Counted from the stretch's first letter, positions 38,728 to 49,614 are shown. The stretch is 64,000 nucleotides of DNA from Catonella massiliensis (GCF_016651435.1 NZ_JAEPRJ010000001.1:930001-994000), one strand, 5' to 3'. Numbers and translations: made by a program. Notes: generated by a model not told the origin, from the sequence alone.

Positions 38728-39026
38728 TGGCAGATATTAAATATTATGACGTTATTTTGAAGCCTATCATCACTGAAAAGAGTATGAACGGCATGGCAGA
38801 GAAGAAATATGCTTTCTCTGTAAATCCTGAAGCTACCAAGACTCAGATTAAGGAAGCTGTAGAGAAGATGTTCGCCGGAACAAAGGTTGTTAAGGTAAAC
38901 ACAGTAAATGCAGACGGAAAAGTAAAGAGACGTGGAGTAACTTACGGAAGAACTGCTAAGACAAAGAAGGCTTATGTAAAGCTTTCAGAGGATAGCAAGG
39001 ATATCGAGATCTTCCAGGGATTATAA
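38727..39026 (+). CDS. rplW: 50S ribosomal protein L23
   Basis: 99 aa: YYDVILKPIITEKSM at the start and GRTAKTKKAYVKL near the C terminus. Docking site for SRP and trigger factor at the tunnel exit. Coupled to rplD by a TAATG overlap. Confidence 0.97.
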   Translation: MADIKYYDVILKPIITEKSMNGMAEKKYAFSVNPEATKTQIKEAVEKMFAGTKVVKVNTVNADGKVKRRGVTYGRTAKTKKAYVKLSEDSKDIEIFQGL

Positions 39027-39099
39027 TTAACAAATAGTATGGCACGCAGCCGATAACAGCGACTTAGGGCGAAAGCCTTAAGATGAAAGGAGTTTTATA

Positions 39100-39942
39100 A
39101 TGGGAATTAAGAAATTCGGCCCATATACACCTTCCAGACGTAATATGACCGGTTTAGACTATGCAGAGATTACAAAGTCAACTCCGGAGAAGTCTTTGTG
39201 TGTATCACTTAAGAAGAATTCAGGCCGTAACAATCAGGGTAAGATTACAGTAAGACATAGAGGAGGCGGTTCACGCAGACTTTATAGAATTATTGATTTT
39301 AAGAGAAGAAAAGATGGAATCCCTGCAAAGGTTGTTGCTATTGAGTACGATCCAAACCGTACAGCAAACATAGCACTCTTACATTATGCAGACGGTGAGA
39401 AGGCTTATATCCTTGCTCCTGTAGGCTTAACAGTAGGAACAACACTTATGAACGGTACTGAGGCTGAAGTAAGAGTAGGAAATTGTCTTCCACTTTCATC
39501 TATTCCAGTTGGTTCAAATATTCACAATATAGAGTTATATCCTGGCAAGGGTGGACAGTTAGTTCGTGCAGCAGGTAATGCAGCTCAGCTTATGGCTAAG
39601 GAAGGCAAGTATGCTACACTTAGAATGCCATCCGGAGAAATGAGAATGGTACCTGTAGAGTGCCGTGCTACTATCGGTCAGGTTGGAAATATTGAGCATG
39701 AACTTGTAAATGTTGGTAAAGCAGGACGTACACGTAATAAAGGTTTCAGACCTACAGTTCGTGGTTCTGTCATGAACCCTAACGACCATCCACACGGTGG
39801 TGGTGAAGGTAAAACAGGAATTGGTCGTCCAGGCCCTGTAACACCTTGGGGTAAACCTGCTCTTGGTCTTAAGACAAGAAAGAGCAATAAGAGGTCCAAT
39901 AAGTTAATCGTAAGAAGACGCGATGGTAAGGGACTTAAATAA
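39100..39942 (+). CDS. rplB: 50S ribosomal protein L2
   Basis: 280 aa. RNA-binding region [20 protein letters not shown] and the C-terminal segment [21 protein letters not shown], whose His lies near the peptidyl-transferase centre. The 73-nt gap before it is longer than most in the cluster. Confidence 0.97.
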   Translation: MGIKKFGPYTPSRRNMTGLDYAEITKSTPEKSLCVSLKKNSGRNNQGKITVRHRGGGSRRLYRIIDFKRRKDGIPAKVVAIEYDPNRTANIALLHYADGEKAYILAPVGLTVGTTLMNGTEAEVRVGNCLPLSSIPVGSNIHNIELYPGKGGQLVRAAGNAAQLMAKEGKYATLRMPSGEMRMVPVECRATIGQVGNIEHELVNVGKAGRTRNKGFRPTVRGSVMNPNDHPHGGGEGKTGIGRPGPVTPWGKPALGLKTRKSNKRSNKLIVRRRDGKGLK

Positions 39943-39964
39943 TAGATTATAAGGAGGTTTAATC

Positions 39965-40237
39965 ATGGCAAGATCACTTAAAAAGGGACCATTTGCTGAT
40001 GGACATTTATTAAAGAAGATAGATGCTCTTAACGCTGCCGGTGATAAGAGCGTAGTTAAGACTTGGTCACGTCGTTCAACAATTTTCCCTTCATTCGTTG
40101 GACACACAATAGCTGTTCACGACGGAAGAAAGCATGTGCCTGTATATGTTACAGAAGATATGGTAGGACACAAGCTTGGAGAATTCGTACCAACAAGGTC
40201 TTACAGAGGACATGGTAAAGACGAAAAGAGAATGTAA
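39965..40237 (+). CDS. rpsS: 30S ribosomal protein S19
   Basis: 90 aa, starting [18 protein letters not shown], with [18 protein letters not shown] and [16 protein letters not shown]. Contacts S13 and the A-site tRNA region. AAGGAGGT ribosome site. Confidence 0.97.
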   Translation: MARSLKKGPFADGHLLKKIDALNAAGDKSVVKTWSRRSTIFPSFVGHTIAVHDGRKHVPVYVTEDMVGHKLGEFVPTRSYRGHGKDEKRM

Positions 40238-40273
40238 TAAAATATTTCCATAAAACTGAAAGGAGGTACATCC

Positions 40274-40660
40274 ATGGCAAAAGGACATAGATCCCAGATC
40301 AAAAGAGAAAGAAATGAGAACAACAGAGAAATGAGACCACACGCAAAGTTATCTTATGCCAGAGTTTCAACTCAGAAGGCTTGTTTCGTTCTTGATGCGA
40401 TCAGAGGCAAGGATGTAAATACAGCACTCGGTATATTAGCATACAACCCAAGATATGCTTCAACAGTAATAGAAAAGTTACTTAAATCTGCAATTGCAAA
40501 TGCAGAGGTTAAAGGTCTTAACCGCGACAACCTTTTCGTTGAGGAGTGTTTCGCAGGAGATGGCCCTATCATGAAGAGAGTACAGCCAAGGGCAAGAGGA
40601 AGCGCATACCGCATCTTCAAGAGAATGAGTCATATAACTGTAATTCTTAACGAGAAGTAA
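40274..40660 (+). CDS. rplV: 50S ribosomal protein L22
   Basis: 128 aa; ARVSTQKACFVLDAIRGK and the tunnel beta-hairpin with VQPRARGSAYRIFKRMSHI. Macrolide resistance mutations map to this hairpin in other bacteria; the sequence here is ordinary. Confidence 0.97.
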   Translation: MAKGHRSQIKRERNENNREMRPHAKLSYARVSTQKACFVLDAIRGKDVNTALGILAYNPRYASTVIEKLLKSAIANAEVKGLNRDNLFVEECFAGDGPIMKRVQPRARGSAYRIFKRMSHITVILNEK

Positions 40661-40683
40661 TAAGAAAGGAGAGTTAAGACCAA

Positions 40684-41346
40684 ATGGGACAGAAAGTTAA
40701 TCCTCACGGTATAAGAGTTGGTGTAATCAAAGACTGGTCATCAAAATGGTATGCCGGTAAAGATTTCGCAGACTTCCTTGTAGAAGATTATAAGATTAGA
40801 GAATTTCTTAAGAAGAAACTCTATGATGCAGGAGTAGGCAGTATTGATATAGAAAGAACATCTGACAGAGTTATCATTATCGTTAGCACATCACAGCCGG
40901 GTATCGTAATCGGTAAGGGTGGTGCAGATGTTGACAGATTAAAGGTAGAAGTTCAGAAGTTAAGCAAACAGAAAGTAGACCTTAAGGTTAAAGAAATTAA
41001 GAAGGCTGACTTAAATGCACAGTTAGTTGCAGAGAAGATAGCTAAGGATCTTGAAGCCCGTATTTCCTTCAGACGTGCTATGAAGTCTGCTATGGGAAGA
41101 ACAATGAAGAATGGTGCTAAGGGTATAAAGACAAGCGTATCCGGTCGTCTTGGCGGTGCTGATATGGCTCGTACAGAGTTCTATAGCGAGGGAACTATTC
41201 CTCTTCAGACACTTCGTGCAGACATCGAGTATGGTTTTGCAGAGGCTGACACAACCTATGGTAAGGTTGGTGTTAAGTGCTGGATCTACCTTGGAGAAGT
41301 TCTTCCTACTAAGGGAAACAACAAAAAGGAAGGGAGCGATAAATAA
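40684..41346 (+). CDS. rpsC: 30S ribosomal protein S3
   Basis: 220 aa with a KH domain ([18 protein letters not shown]) and the C-terminal domain [21 protein letters not shown]. Lines the mRNA entry channel. Its stop overlaps the rplP start (TAATG). Confidence 0.97.
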   Translation: MGQKVNPHGIRVGVIKDWSSKWYAGKDFADFLVEDYKIREFLKKKLYDAGVGSIDIERTSDRVIIIVSTSQPGIVIGKGGADVDRLKVEVQKLSKQKVDLKVKEIKKADLNAQLVAEKIAKDLEARISFRRAMKSAMGRTMKNGAKGIKTSVSGRLGGADMARTEFYSEGTIPLQTLRADIEYGFAEADTTYGKVGVKCWIYLGEVLPTKGNNKKEGSDK

Positions 41347-41774
41347 TGTTAATGCCTAAAAGAGTAAAGCATCGTAAGCAGTTCCGTGGCTCTATGAAGG
41401 GCGCTGCTCACAGAGGCAATACTATATCAAATGGAGAGTTCGGTATCGTTGCACTTGAGCCATCTTGGGTTAAGTCAAATCAGATAGAAGCAGCCAGAAT
41501 TGCTATGACTCGTTACATTAAGCGTGGTGGTAAGGTTTGGATTAAGATATTCCCTGATAAGCCGGTTACTATTCAGCCTGCTGAAACTCGAATGGGTTCA
41601 GGTAAAGGTTCCCTTGACTACTGGGTAGCAGTTGTTAAGCCTGGCAGAGTAATGTTTGAAATTGGTGGAGTTGATGAGGTTATAGCAAGAGAGGCACTTC
41701 GTCTCGCTATGCACAAGCTTCCACTTAAGTGTAAAGTAGTATCTAAAGCAGATTTAGAAGGAGGTGCTGAATAA
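41346..41774 (+). CDS. rplP: 50S ribosomal protein L16
   Basis: 142 aa, starting [19 protein letters not shown], with [11 protein letters not shown] and [18 protein letters not shown]. Positions the A-site tRNA. Overlaps its neighbours on both sides by one base. Confidence 0.97.
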   Translation: MLMPKRVKHRKQFRGSMKGAAHRGNTISNGEFGIVALEPSWVKSNQIEAARIAMTRYIKRGGKVWIKIFPDKPVTIQPAETRMGSGKGSLDYWVAVVKPGRVMFEIGGVDEVIAREALRLAMHKLPLKCKVVSKADLEGGAE

Positions 41775-41974
41775 TGAAAAGTACAAAGTATGTTCAGGAC
41801 CTTAATGGTAAGACACAGGTTGAGCTTAATGAAGAATTGGTTGCTGCAAAGAAGGAGCTTTTCAACTTAAGATTCCAGAATGCAACCAACCAGCTTGATA
41901 ATACAAGCCGTATTAGAGAAGTTAGAAAGAATATCGCAAGAATTCAGACTGTTTTAACAAGACAGGCTAACTAA
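41774..41974 (+). CDS. rpmC: 50S ribosomal protein L29
   Basis: 66 aa, helical hairpin: [23 protein letters not shown] and [15 protein letters not shown]. Near the tunnel exit beside L23. Confidence 0.96.
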   Translation: MKSTKYVQDLNGKTQVELNEELVAAKKELFNLRFQNATNQLDNTSRIREVRKNIARIQTVLTRQAN

Positions 41975-42009
41975 CTTAGGTAATTAATCCGAAGAAAGGA
42001 GACATACTC

Positions 42010-42267
42010 GTGGAAGAGAGAAATCTTAGAAAAGTGCGTACCGGCAAGGTAGTTAGCGATAAGATGGACAAGACTATCGTTGTTGCAGTTATAGATAATG
42101 TGAAGCACCCACTGTATGGTAAGATCGTTAAGAGAACTCGTAAGCTTTACGCTGAGGATGCTAACAACGAGTGCCATGTAGGTGACAGAGTTAAAGTTAT
42201 GGAGACCAGACCTCTGTCAAAGACAAAGAGATGGAGACTTGTTGAAATAGTTGAAAGAGCAAAATAA
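42010..42267 (+). CDS. rpsQ: 30S ribosomal protein S17
   Basis: 85 aa from a GTG start (42010) with AAAGGAGA upstream. [22 protein letters not shown] and the C-terminal [13 protein letters not shown] mark the OB-fold protein. Primary 16S rRNA binder. Confidence 0.96.
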   Translation: MEERNLRKVRTGKVVSDKMDKTIVVAVIDNVKHPLYGKIVKRTRKLYAEDANNECHVGDRVKVMETRPLSKTKRWRLVEIVERAK

Positions 42268-42304
42268 TTATCCCATCTTTTAATATTTGAAAGGAGTGCT
42301 AGTA

Positions 42305-42673
42305 ATGGTACAGCAGGAAACCAGATTGGCAGTTGCTGATAATACCGGTGCAAAAGAGCTTCTTTGCATTCGTGTTATGGGTGGCTCGACCAGAAGATAT
42401 GCAGCTATAGGCGATATAATCGTTGCCAGCGTTAAAGATGCAACACCAGGCGGAGTTGTTAAAAAGGGTGACGTTGTAAAGGCTGTTGTAGTTCGTACTA
42501 AGAAGGGCTGCCGTAGAAAAGACGGTTCTTACATAAAGTTCGATGAGAATGCAGCAGTTATAATAAAGGATGACAAGACACCAACCGGAACTCGTATATT
42601 TGGACCAGTAGCAAGAGAGCTTCGTGAGAAACACTTCATGAAGATCGTATCACTTGCTCCGGAAGTTTTATAA
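42305..42673 (+). CDS. rplN: 50S ribosomal protein L14
   Basis: 122 aa from the ATG at 42305 (GAAAGGAGTG upstream); an in-frame TTG six codons earlier would start inside the ribosome site. [24 protein letters not shown] and [15 protein letters not shown] are diagnostic. Forms bridge B8 and the silencing-factor site. Confidence 0.97.
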   Translation: MVQQETRLAVADNTGAKELLCIRVMGGSTRRYAAIGDIIVASVKDATPGGVVKKGDVVKAVVVRTKKGCRRKDGSYIKFDENAAVIIKDDKTPTGTRIFGPVARELREKHFMKIVSLAPEVL

Positions 42674-42685
42674 GGAGGTGTAAGA

Positions 42686-42991
42686 GTGGCTACCAGTAAG
42701 ATTAAAAAGGGTGATACCGTTAAGGTAATCACAGGAAAATACAAGGGCACCGAAGGAAAAGTTATCTCCGTTAAGGAAGGTAAGGTAATCGTTGAAGGTG
42801 TTAACATGGTAACAAAGCATAAGAAAGCATCACAGAGCAATCCTAACGGCGGTCTCGTACACGAGGAAGCTGCTATAGATATCTCTAATGTTATGTATGT
42901 TGCAAAGGGCAAGGTAACAAGAGTTGGATTTACTATGCAGGGTGATAAGAAAGTCCGCGTAGCTAAAGCAACAGGCGATATCATTGACTAA
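42686..42991 (+). CDS. rplX: 50S ribosomal protein L24
   Basis: 101 aa from a GTG start, KOW motif at [30 protein letters not shown] ribosome site. An assembly initiator for the 50S subunit. Confidence 0.96.
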   Translation: MATSKIKKGDTVKVITGKYKGTEGKVISVKEGKVIVEGVNMVTKHKKASQSNPNGGLVHEEAAIDISNVMYVAKGKVTRVGFTMQGDKKVRVAKATGDIID

Positions 42992-43011
42992 AACGGAAGG
43001 AGGTATTTATA

Positions 43012-43551
43012 GTGAACAGGTTAAGAGAAACCTACGATAAGGAAATTGCACCTGCTTTACAGAAAAAGTTCGGTTATAAGAATGTAATGCAGATTCCAAA
43101 GCTTGATAAGGTAGTTATCAATATGGGTGTTGGTGAGGCTAAAGAGAACGCTAAGGTTCTTGAGACAGCTGCTAATGACCTTGGAATAATTACAGGACAG
43201 AAAGCTGTATATACAAAGGCTAAGAAGTCTGTCGCAAACTTCAAACTCCGTGAGGGAATGCCAATCGGATGTAAAGTTACTCTTAGAGGTGACAGAATGT
43301 ATGAGTTCGTTGACCGTCTCATCAATCTTGCACTTCCACGAGTACGTGACTTCAGAGGTGTTAATCCTAATGCTTTTGATGGTAGAGGTGATTATGCACT
43401 TGGTCTTAAGGAACAGCTTATTTTCCCTGAGATTGAGTATGATAAAGTAGACAAGGTAAGAGGTATGGACGTAATTTTCGTTACTACCGCTGAAACAGAC
43501 GAAGAGGCAAGAGAGCTCCTTAGAGCATTCGGAATGCCTTTTGCAAAGTAA
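43012..43551 (+). CDS. rplE: 50S ribosomal protein L5
   Basis: 179 aa from a GTG start (ribosome site GAAGGAGGT). [36 protein letters not shown] segment and [23 protein letters not shown] are typical. Binds 5S rRNA. Confidence 0.97.
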   Translation: MNRLRETYDKEIAPALQKKFGYKNVMQIPKLDKVVINMGVGEAKENAKVLETAANDLGIITGQKAVYTKAKKSVANFKLREGMPIGCKVTLRGDRMYEFVDRLINLALPRVRDFRGVNPNAFDGRGDYALGLKEQLIFPEIEYDKVDKVRGMDVIFVTTAETDEEARELLRAFGMPFAK

Positions 43552-43564
43552 TTAAGGAGGAAAC

Positions 43565-43750
43565 ATGGCTAAGTTATCAATGAAACTTAAGCAGGAAAGA
43601 CCTGCAAAGTTCTCTACCAGGGAATATACACGTTGCAAAATCTGTGGCCGTCCTCATGCTTATTTAAGAAAATACGGAATCTGCAGAATCTGCTTCCGTG
43701 AATTAGCTTATAAAGGACAGATCCCAGGCGTGAAGAAAGCCAGCTGGTAA
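43565..43750 (+). CDS. rpsZ: 30S ribosomal protein S14, zinc-binding type Z
   Basis: 61 aa. Two CxxC pairs ([20 protein letters not shown]) bind one zinc ion, marking the short C+ form. Firmicutes often also keep a zinc-free S14 elsewhere for zinc starvation; none is in this window. Confidence 0.96.
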   Translation: MAKLSMKLKQERPAKFSTREYTRCKICGRPHAYLRKYGICRICFRELAYKGQIPGVKKASW

Positions 43751-43772
43751 TATTAGGAAGGAGGTTAGATAA

Positions 43773-44174
43773 ATGACAACAAGTGATCCAATTGCTGATA
43801 TGCTTACAAGAATCCGTAATGCAAATACGGCTAAACACGATGAGGTTGATGTACCTGCTTCCAATATGAAGGTATCAATCGCAGAGATCCTCTTAAGAGA
43901 GGGTTATATAAAGAGTTTCGCTATCAATGAGGTTAATGGTTTCAAGAATATCCACATCGAGCTTAAGTACGGTAAGGATAAGAATGAAAAGGTTATTAAC
44001 GGATTAAAGAGAATCTCAAAGCCTGGTTATAGAGTATATGCTAACTGTGCAGACCTTCCAAAGGTTCTTGGTGGTCTCGGAGTTGCTATCGTATCTACTA
44101 ACAAGGGTGTTATCACTGACAAAGAGGCTAGAAGCTTCGGAGTTGGTGGAGAAGTTCTTGCATTTGTTTGGTAA
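43773..44174 (+). CDS. rpsH: 30S ribosomal protein S8
   Basis: 133 aa: [14 protein letters not shown] at the start and [11 protein letters not shown] at the end. Central-domain 16S rRNA binder and, in E. coli, the repressor of the spc operon. Confidence 0.97.
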   Translation: MTTSDPIADMLTRIRNANTAKHDEVDVPASNMKVSIAEILLREGYIKSFAINEVNGFKNIHIELKYGKDKNEKVINGLKRISKPGYRVYANCADLPKVLGGLGVAIVSTNKGVITDKEARSFGVGGEVLAFVW

Positions 44175-44231
44175 TTAGTATCTGATAACAAGCAGAATAA
44201 TCTGCAAAAAAATAAAAATGGAGGTGCGGGC

Positions 44232-44774
44232 ATGTCACGTATAGGAAGAATGCCTATCGCAGTACCGGCAGGAGTTACTGTTGATATTGCAGAAAATAAT
44301 AAAGTGACTGTAAAAGGTCCTAAGGGAACACTTGAGAGAGTGCTTCCTAAAGAAATGATAATCAAGCTTGAAAATGGTGAGATTGTTGTTACAAGACCTA
44401 ATGAATTGAAGAAGATGAAATCTCTTCATGGACTTACAAGAACACTTATTAATAACATGGTTGTTGGTGTAACTGAGGGTTATGCCAAGACACTTGAAGT
44501 AAACGGTGTAGGTTACAGAGTTTCTAAAGCAGGAAAAGAGCTTACCCTTAACTTAGGATATTCTCATCCGGTAGTTATGACCGATCCTGAGGGAGTTGAG
44601 TCAACAGTTGAAGGTACTAACAAGATTATTGTTAAAGGTATTGACAAGGAGAAAGTTGGACAGTACGCAGCTGAGATTAGAGAAAAGAGAATGCCAGAGC
44701 CATATAAGGGCAAGGGTATTAAGTATGATTATGAAGTTATCAGACGCAAGGTTGGTAAGACCGGTAAAAAATAA
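44232..44774 (+). CDS. rplF: 50S ribosomal protein L6
   Basis: 180 aa: [14 protein letters not shown] at the start, [18 protein letters not shown], and the C-terminal signature [25 protein letters not shown]. Sits near the sarcin-ricin loop. Confidence 0.97.
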   Translation: MSRIGRMPIAVPAGVTVDIAENNKVTVKGPKGTLERVLPKEMIIKLENGEIVVTRPNELKKMKSLHGLTRTLINNMVVGVTEGYAKTLEVNGVGYRVSKAGKELTLNLGYSHPVVMTDPEGVESTVEGTNKIIVKGIDKEKVGQYAAEIREKRMPEPYKGKGIKYDYEVIRRKVGKTGKK

Positions 44775-44792
44775 TTAAAGGAGTGAAAAAGA

Positions 44793-45161
44793 ATGGTTCG
44801 TAAAGCATCAAGAAGCGCTATTCGCGAAAAGAAACATAGAAGAATGCGTGCACACCTTTCAGGTACAGCTGCAAGACCTCGTCTCGCTGTATTTAGAAGT
44901 AATAGCCATATGTACGCACAGATCATTGACGACCAGGCTGGAGCTACTTTAGTTGCTGCATCCACACTTGAAAAGGATGTTAAGTCCGGTCTTGAGCATA
45001 CCAATGATGTAGCTGCTGCTTCTGCAGTAGGTACTGCTATAGCTAAAAAGGCACTTGAAAAGGGAATTAAGGAAGTCGTTTTCGATAGAGGTGGTTTCAT
45101 TTATCAGGGTAAAGTACAGGCACTCGCTGACGCTGCTAGAGAAGCAGGTCTTCAATTCTAA
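44793..45161 (+). CDS. rplR: 50S ribosomal protein L18
   Basis: 122 aa, basic N terminus, then [20 protein letters not shown] and the C-terminal [26 protein letters not shown]. 5S rRNA binder. Confidence 0.97.
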   Translation: MVRKASRSAIREKKHRRMRAHLSGTAARPRLAVFRSNSHMYAQIIDDQAGATLVAASTLEKDVKSGLEHTNDVAAASAVGTAIAKKALEKGIKEVVFDRGGFIYQGKVQALADAAREAGLQF

Positions 45162-45178
45162 GAGAAGGAGGAATAAAC

Positions 45179-45685
45179 ATGAATCGTTCAGTAGATAATA
45201 ATACTGAGAACAATGAGCTTTTTGACAAAGTAGTTGCCATCAAGCGCGTTGTCAAGGTTGTAAAGGGCGGACGCAACATGAGATTCTCAGCTCTCGTAGT
45301 TGTAGGAGACAAGAACGGCAGAGTTGGTGCAGGTCTTGGAAAGGCTGCTGAAATCCCTGAAGCTATCCGTAAGGGTAAAGAAGACGCTATTAAGAATATG
45401 GTTTCACTTCCAATTGATGAAAACGGAAGTGTACCTCATGATTATGTTGGTAAGTTTGGAAGTGCAGAGGTTCTTCTTAAGAAAGCCCCTGATGGTACCG
45501 GAGTAATTGCCGGTGGTCCTGCTCGTAACGTACTTGAGCTTGCAGGTTACAGGAATATCAGAACTAAGTCTCTTGGTTCAAACAATAAGCAGAACGTTGT
45601 ACTTGCAACAATCAACGGTTTATCAAAGCTTAAGACTCCTGAAGAATTTGCTAGACTTCGTGGCATTTCCGTATCTGATCTGTAA
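45179..45685 (+). CDS. rpsE: 30S ribosomal protein S5
   Basis: 168 aa: [41 protein letters not shown], and [27 protein letters not shown]. Contributes to decoding accuracy. Confidence 0.97.
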   Translation: MNRSVDNNTENNELFDKVVAIKRVVKVVKGGRNMRFSALVVVGDKNGRVGAGLGKAAEIPEAIRKGKEDAIKNMVSLPIDENGSVPHDYVGKFGSAEVLLKKAPDGTGVIAGGPARNVLELAGYRNIRTKSLGSNNKQNVVLATINGLSKLKTPEEFARLRGISVSDL

Positions 45686-45728
45686 ATGCTAAGATATAAT
45701 AGTAAATAAAACATAGGAGGATAATAAA

Positions 45729-45911
45729 ATGGCTGATAAATTAAAAGTAACATTGGTTAAGTCTGTTATCGGACGTATACCAAAGCACAGGAAGACAGTT
45801 GAAGCTCTTGGTCTTAAGAAAACAGGCCGTAGCAACACCCTTCCTAACAATGAGGCAACAAGAGGAATGATTAAGCAGGTTGAGTATCTGCTTAAGGTAG
45901 AAGAAATCTAA
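45729..45911 (+). CDS. rpmD: 50S ribosomal protein L30
   Basis: 60 aa: KVTLVKSVIGRIPKHRKTVEALGLKK. Non-essential in many bacteria and absent from some lineages; present here. Confidence 0.96.
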   Translation: MADKLKVTLVKSVIGRIPKHRKTVEALGLKKTGRSNTLPNNEATRGMIKQVEYLLKVEEI

Positions 45912-45929
45912 AGAAGGGGAGGTGTGAAC

Positions 45930-46370
45930 ATGAATTTAACAGACTTACAGCCAATAGCGGGCTCTCGTCAGAGTAATAATTTCAGAAGAGGCCGTGGTCA
46001 TGCTTCTGGAAATGGTAAGACTGCCGGTAAGGGACATAAGGGACAGAAGGCTCGTTCAGGAGCTCCAAGACCGGGATTCGAGGGTGGTCAGATGCCACTT
46101 TACAGGAGAATTCCTAAGAGAGGTTTCCACAACAGAAATTCTAAGGAAATTGTAGCTATCAATGTATCTGAGCTTAACCTCTTCGAAGATGGAACTGAAG
46201 TAACAATTCAGGCTCTCCTTGATGCAGGTGTAATCAAAAAGGTATGCGACGGCGTAAAGATTCTTGGAAACGGAGAACTTACAAAGAAGCTTACAGTTAA
46301 AGTAAACGCTTACAGTGCTTCGGCAGAAGAAAAGATTAAAAATCTTGGCGGGATTGCTGAGGTGATCTAA
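45930..46370 (+). CDS. rplO: 50S ribosomal protein L15
   Basis: 146 aa from the ATG at 45930 (GGGGAGGTG ribosome site); a GTG two codons earlier overlaps that site. Gly/Arg-rich N terminus ([20 protein letters not shown]), [21 protein letters not shown]. Its stop overlaps secY by one base. Confidence 0.96.
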   Translation: MNLTDLQPIAGSRQSNNFRRGRGHASGNGKTAGKGHKGQKARSGAPRPGFEGGQMPLYRRIPKRGFHNRNSKEIVAINVSELNLFEDGTEVTIQALLDAGVIKKVCDGVKILGNGELTKKLTVKVNAYSASAEEKIKNLGGIAEVI

Positions 46371-47704
46371 TGATAAAAGCGATTCGTAATGCTCTTAAGG
46401 TAAAAGATATAAGAGAGAGAATTTTATTCACTCTCTTGTGTCTTGCAGTAGTCAGACTTGGATCACAGCTTCCTATTCCGGGAATTGACCGTAGCAGGAT
46501 ATCTGAGTTCTTGAACCAGATTACACAGCTTTCATTTCTGAATGCCATTACCGGTGGGTCATTTGAACAGTTATCAATATTTGCACTTAGTATTACACCA
46601 TATATCACGTCTTCCATCATTATGCAGCTCCTCACAATAGCCATTCCTAGGCTTGAGGAGATACAGAAAGAGGGAGAAGAAGGCAGAAAGAAGATTGGTG
46701 CTGCTACACGTTATGTAACAGTTGCACTTGCTCTTATTGAGAGTATAGCTATGGCAATCGGATTTGGCCGTTCAGGATATTTGGAGAATTACTCTGTGCT
46801 TTCAGTTGTAGTAATTACTCTTACTCTTACGGCAGGATCTGCCTTCCTTATGTGGATAGGTGAAAAGATTACTGACAAGGGAGTTGGTAATGGTATATCA
46901 ATCATCCTTCTTGTAAACATAGTTTCAAGAATGCCTTCAGATATCATAAATCTTTTTAAGACTTATGTTGTAGGCGGAACTACTGTTATCAATAAGGTTA
47001 TAGCAGCAATACTCATCGTAGCAATAATTGTTGCGCTTACTGTTTATATAATTGTATTAAATGATGCAATTAGAAAGATTCCTGTGCAGTACGCACAGAA
47101 GCTTCAGGGAAGAAGACTTGTAGGTGGTTCAGGATCAAATATACCACTTAAGGTAAATACCGGCGGTGTTATGCCAATCATCTTTGCAAGTTCAATTCTC
47201 CAGACACCTATTATTATCTGCAGATTCCTTGGAATACAGCCAAAGAGTGGAGCAGGTGCAACCTTAGGTGAGAAGATTTTAAAGGTATTGAACCAGCAGG
47301 CTTGGTGTAACTTCAGTAGCTGGGGAGAGGCAAAATACACATTGGGACTTATACTCTATGTGGTTATGATTATATTCTTTGCTTACTTCTATACCTCAAT
47401 AACCTTCAATCCGCTTGAGATTGCAAACAACATGAAGAAGTCGGGTGGATTTATACCGGGTATCAGACCTGGCCGTCCTACTAGTGATTTCCTCACAAAG
47501 GTACTTAACAGCATCATATTTATCGGAGCTTGCGGCCTTACAGTTGCAGCACTTATTCCGATTATATGTTCAGGAGTATTTGGGGCAGATGTATCGTTTG
47601 GTGGTACATCCCTCATCATCGTTGTAGGTGTTATACTTGAAACAATGAAGCAGATTGAGTCAATGATGCTTGAGAGACATTACAAAGGTTTTTTAAATGA
47701 TTAA
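46370..47704 (+). CDS. secY: Preprotein translocase subunit SecY
   Basis: 444-aa core channel of the Sec translocon, ten membrane helices. Signature regions: VVRLGSQLPIPGIDRSRI after the first helix, FALSITPYITSSIIMQLLT, GNGISIILLVNIVSRMP, and the cytoplasmic loop FNPLEIANNMKKSGGFIPGIRPG that binds the ribosome and SecA. Coupled to rplO. Followed by a hairpin terminator, so adk and map may depend partly on read-through or a separate promoter. Confidence 0.97.
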   Translation: MIKAIRNALKVKDIRERILFTLLCLAVVRLGSQLPIPGIDRSRISEFLNQITQLSFLNAITGGSFEQLSIFALSITPYITSSIIMQLLTIAIPRLEEIQKEGEEGRKKIGAATRYVTVALALIESIAMAIGFGRSGYLENYSVLSVVVITLTLTAGSAFLMWIGEKITDKGVGNGISIILLVNIVSRMPSDIINLFKTYVVGGTTVINKVIAAILIVAIIVALTVYIIVLNDAIRKIPVQYAQKLQGRRLVGGSGSNIPLKVNTGGVMPIIFASSILQTPIIICRFLGIQPKSGAGATLGEKILKVLNQQAWCNFSSWGEAKYTLGLILYVVMIIFFAYFYTSITFNPLEIANNMKKSGGFIPGIRPGRPTSDFLTKVLNSIIFIGACGLTVAALIPIICSGVFGADVSFGGTSLIIVVGVILETMKQIESMMLERHYKGFLND

Positions 47705-47722
47705 GAGTTACATTTAATATCG

Positions 47723-47778
47723 AGCTGTAGCAGGTTATGACAGATGAATGTTATAGTCCGGCTACAGCTTTTATTTTA
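47723..47778 (+). terminator. Hairpin terminator after secY
   Basis: AGCTGTAGC (47723-47731) pairs perfectly with GCTACAGCT (47761-47769), loop of 29 nt with internal pairing, followed by TTTATTTT. It may be partial, letting some transcripts reach adk. Confidence 0.65.
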
Positions 47779-47806
47779 ATAGGTAATTCCTCTGGAATTC
47801 CCTATT
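47778..47806 (+). other. Second hairpin in the secY-adk gap
   Basis: AATAGGTAATTCC (47778-47790) pairs with GGAATTCCCTATT (47794-47806), 12 of 13 positions, loop of 3. There is no T-run. It lies 15 nt before the adk ribosome site and could affect mRNA processing or initiation. Confidence 0.6.
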
Positions 47807-47830
47807 AAATAATAACTTGAGGAGGTCTAT

Positions 47831-48472
47831 ATGAAAATTGTTATGCTCGGTGCTCCTGGGGCGGGCAAAGGTACACAGGCAATTAAAATTGCTGAAAAAT
47901 ACGGTCTTCCACATATCTCAACCGGCGATATCTTTAGATATAATATTAAAAACAATACGGAGCTTGGTCTAAAGGCTAAGGAATACATCGATAAGGGGCA
48001 GCTTGTTCCGGATGAACTTACGGTAAGCATTCTCTTAGATAGAGTATCAAAAGATGACTGTGCTAGGGGCTATATCCTTGATGGTTATCCAAGAACCATT
48101 CCACAGGCTGAAGTACTTGAAGAGGCTCTTAAGAAATTAGGCGAGAAAATTGACTATGCTGTAAATGTGGTTGTACCTGATGAGAAGATAATTGAGAGAA
48201 TGTCTGGAAGAAGGACCTGTCCGAACTGTGGTGAAACTTATCATCTTGTGTACAATAACACAAAGAAAAATGGTGTTTGCGATAAATGTAGCGGGGATCT
48301 TATTCAGCGCCCTGATGATATGCCTGAGACAGTAAAGAAGCGTCTTGAGGTATATCACGCTCAGACAAAACCGCTCGAAGAGTTCTATCAGAGAAGAAAT
48401 GTATACAAAGAAGTAGACGGCACAAAGGATATGAAGGAAGTATTTGAGGACATTTGTAAGATATTAGGCTGA
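47831..48472 (+). CDS. adk: Adenylate kinase with zinc-binding LID
   Basis: 213 aa. P-loop GAPGAGKGTQA (7-17), STGDIFRY, GYILDGYPRT. The LID domain contains Cys130, Cys133, Cys150 and Cys153 (TCPNCG ... CDKCSG), a four-Cys zinc site found in Gram-positive enzymes. Catalyses AMP + ATP to 2 ADP. AGGAGGT ribosome site; next to map as in most Firmicutes. Confidence 0.97.
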   Translation: MKIVMLGAPGAGKGTQAIKIAEKYGLPHISTGDIFRYNIKNNTELGLKAKEYIDKGQLVPDELTVSILLDRVSKDDCARGYILDGYPRTIPQAEVLEEALKKLGEKIDYAVNVVVPDEKIIERMSGRRTCPNCGETYHLVYNNTKKNGVCDKCSGDLIQRPDDMPETVKKRLEVYHAQTKPLEEFYQRRNVYKEVDGTKDMKEVFEDICKILG

Positions 48473-48494
48473 TTAAGAGGCTGAGGGAGAGACT

Positions 48495-49250
48495 ATGGAA
48501 GTGGGAATAAAGGATGAAAACGCTATTTCTTTGATGAGAGAGGCCGGCAAACGGCTGGCTTTTGTGCTTTCAGAGCTTGAAGCCTATGTTAAGCCGGGAC
48601 TTTCAACTTATGAGATAGATAAAAAAGGAGAAGAACTGATTCGTAAATGTGATGGAATCCCTTCTTTTCTTGGTTATAATGGTTTTCCAGCTTCCATTTG
48701 TGTATCCGTCAACGATCAGGTTGTACACGGAATTCCTGCTAAAGAGCATTACATTGATGAAGGTGATATAGTAAGTCTTGATGCAGGCCTCATCTATAAG
48801 GGGTGGCATGCAGACGCAGCAAGGACCGTACCCGTAGGAACGGTTATTCCTGAGCTTAAGGACCTTATTGAAGTTACTAAACAGAGCTTTTTTGAGGGAA
48901 TCAAGCAGGCGGTACCCGGTAATCACATAAATGATATATCTATCGCTATCCAGTCTTATGTTGAAAGCCATGGCTACTCAGTTGTAAGAGACCTTGCAGG
49001 ACATGGAATTGGGCAGAATCTTCACGAAGCACCTGATATATTTAATTTTAGGCAGAAAAAGCAGGGAATTAAAATTGAAAAGAACATGACCTTTGCCATC
49101 GAGCCCATGGTAAATATGGGAGGATACGAGGTAGAATGGGGAGAGGATGACTGGACAGTTTATACTGCGGATTACTCGTTTTCAGCTCATTATGAGAATA
49201 CAATTTTAATAACTGACGGTGAACCGGAGATATTAACCTTGCCAAGGTAA
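48495..49250 (+). CDS. map: Type I methionine aminopeptidase
   Basis: 251 aa. The five metal ligands are in place: Asp96 in SLDAG, Asp107 in WHADAART, the His in GHGIGQNLHE, and the Glu residues in TFAIEPMV and SAHYENT. Removes initiator Met from nascent chains. No N-terminal zinc-finger extension. Lies 22 nt after adk. Confidence 0.96.
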   Translation: MEVGIKDENAISLMREAGKRLAFVLSELEAYVKPGLSTYEIDKKGEELIRKCDGIPSFLGYNGFPASICVSVNDQVVHGIPAKEHYIDEGDIVSLDAGLIYKGWHADAARTVPVGTVIPELKDLIEVTKQSFFEGIKQAVPGNHINDISIAIQSYVESHGYSVVRDLAGHGIGQNLHEAPDIFNFRQKKQGIKIEKNMTFAIEPMVNMGGYEVEWGEDDWTVYTADYSFSAHYENTILITDGEPEILTLPR

Positions 49251-49395
49251 GCTATGGATTTTCATAACAAGCCTGCTCATATAGAGTATACAAATGTACT
49301 TAACAATGTAGATAAAAGATAACAAAGAAATGAGAATATTGCTCTTGCAATAAGGCTCTACAAGAAAATGGTGGCAGACACCGGAAAGGAGACAA

Positions 49396-49614
49396 ATGTC
49401 TAAAGCAGATGTACTTGAGATAGAGGGAACAGTTATAGAGAAGCTCCCAAATGCAATGTTTCAGGTTGAACTTGAAAATGGACATAAGGTACTTGCACAC
49501 ATCAGCGGTAAGCTCAGAATGAACTTCATTCGTATCTTACCGGGTGACAAGGTAACTCTTGAAATGTCCCCTTATGACTTGACTAAGGGAAGAATTATCT
49601 GGAGAGATAAATAA
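49396..49614 (+). CDS. infA: Translation initiation factor IF-1
   Basis: 72 aa, S1-like OB fold: [38 protein letters not shown], then [31 protein letters not shown] ribosome site. A terminator follows directly. In most Clostridia rpmJ, rpsM, rpsK, rpsD, rpoA and rplQ come next; here they do not. The 145-nt gap before infA has no visible gene. Confidence 0.97.
   Translation: MSKADVLEIEGTVIEKLPNAMFQVELENGHKVLAHISGKLRMNFIRILPGDKVTLEMSPYDLTKGRIIWRDK

Noticed and set aside
42529..42984. 151-aa minus-strand frame opposite rplN/rplX
   Set aside because: Antisense of highly expressed ribosomal protein genes with optimal codons, which often produces long shadow frames.
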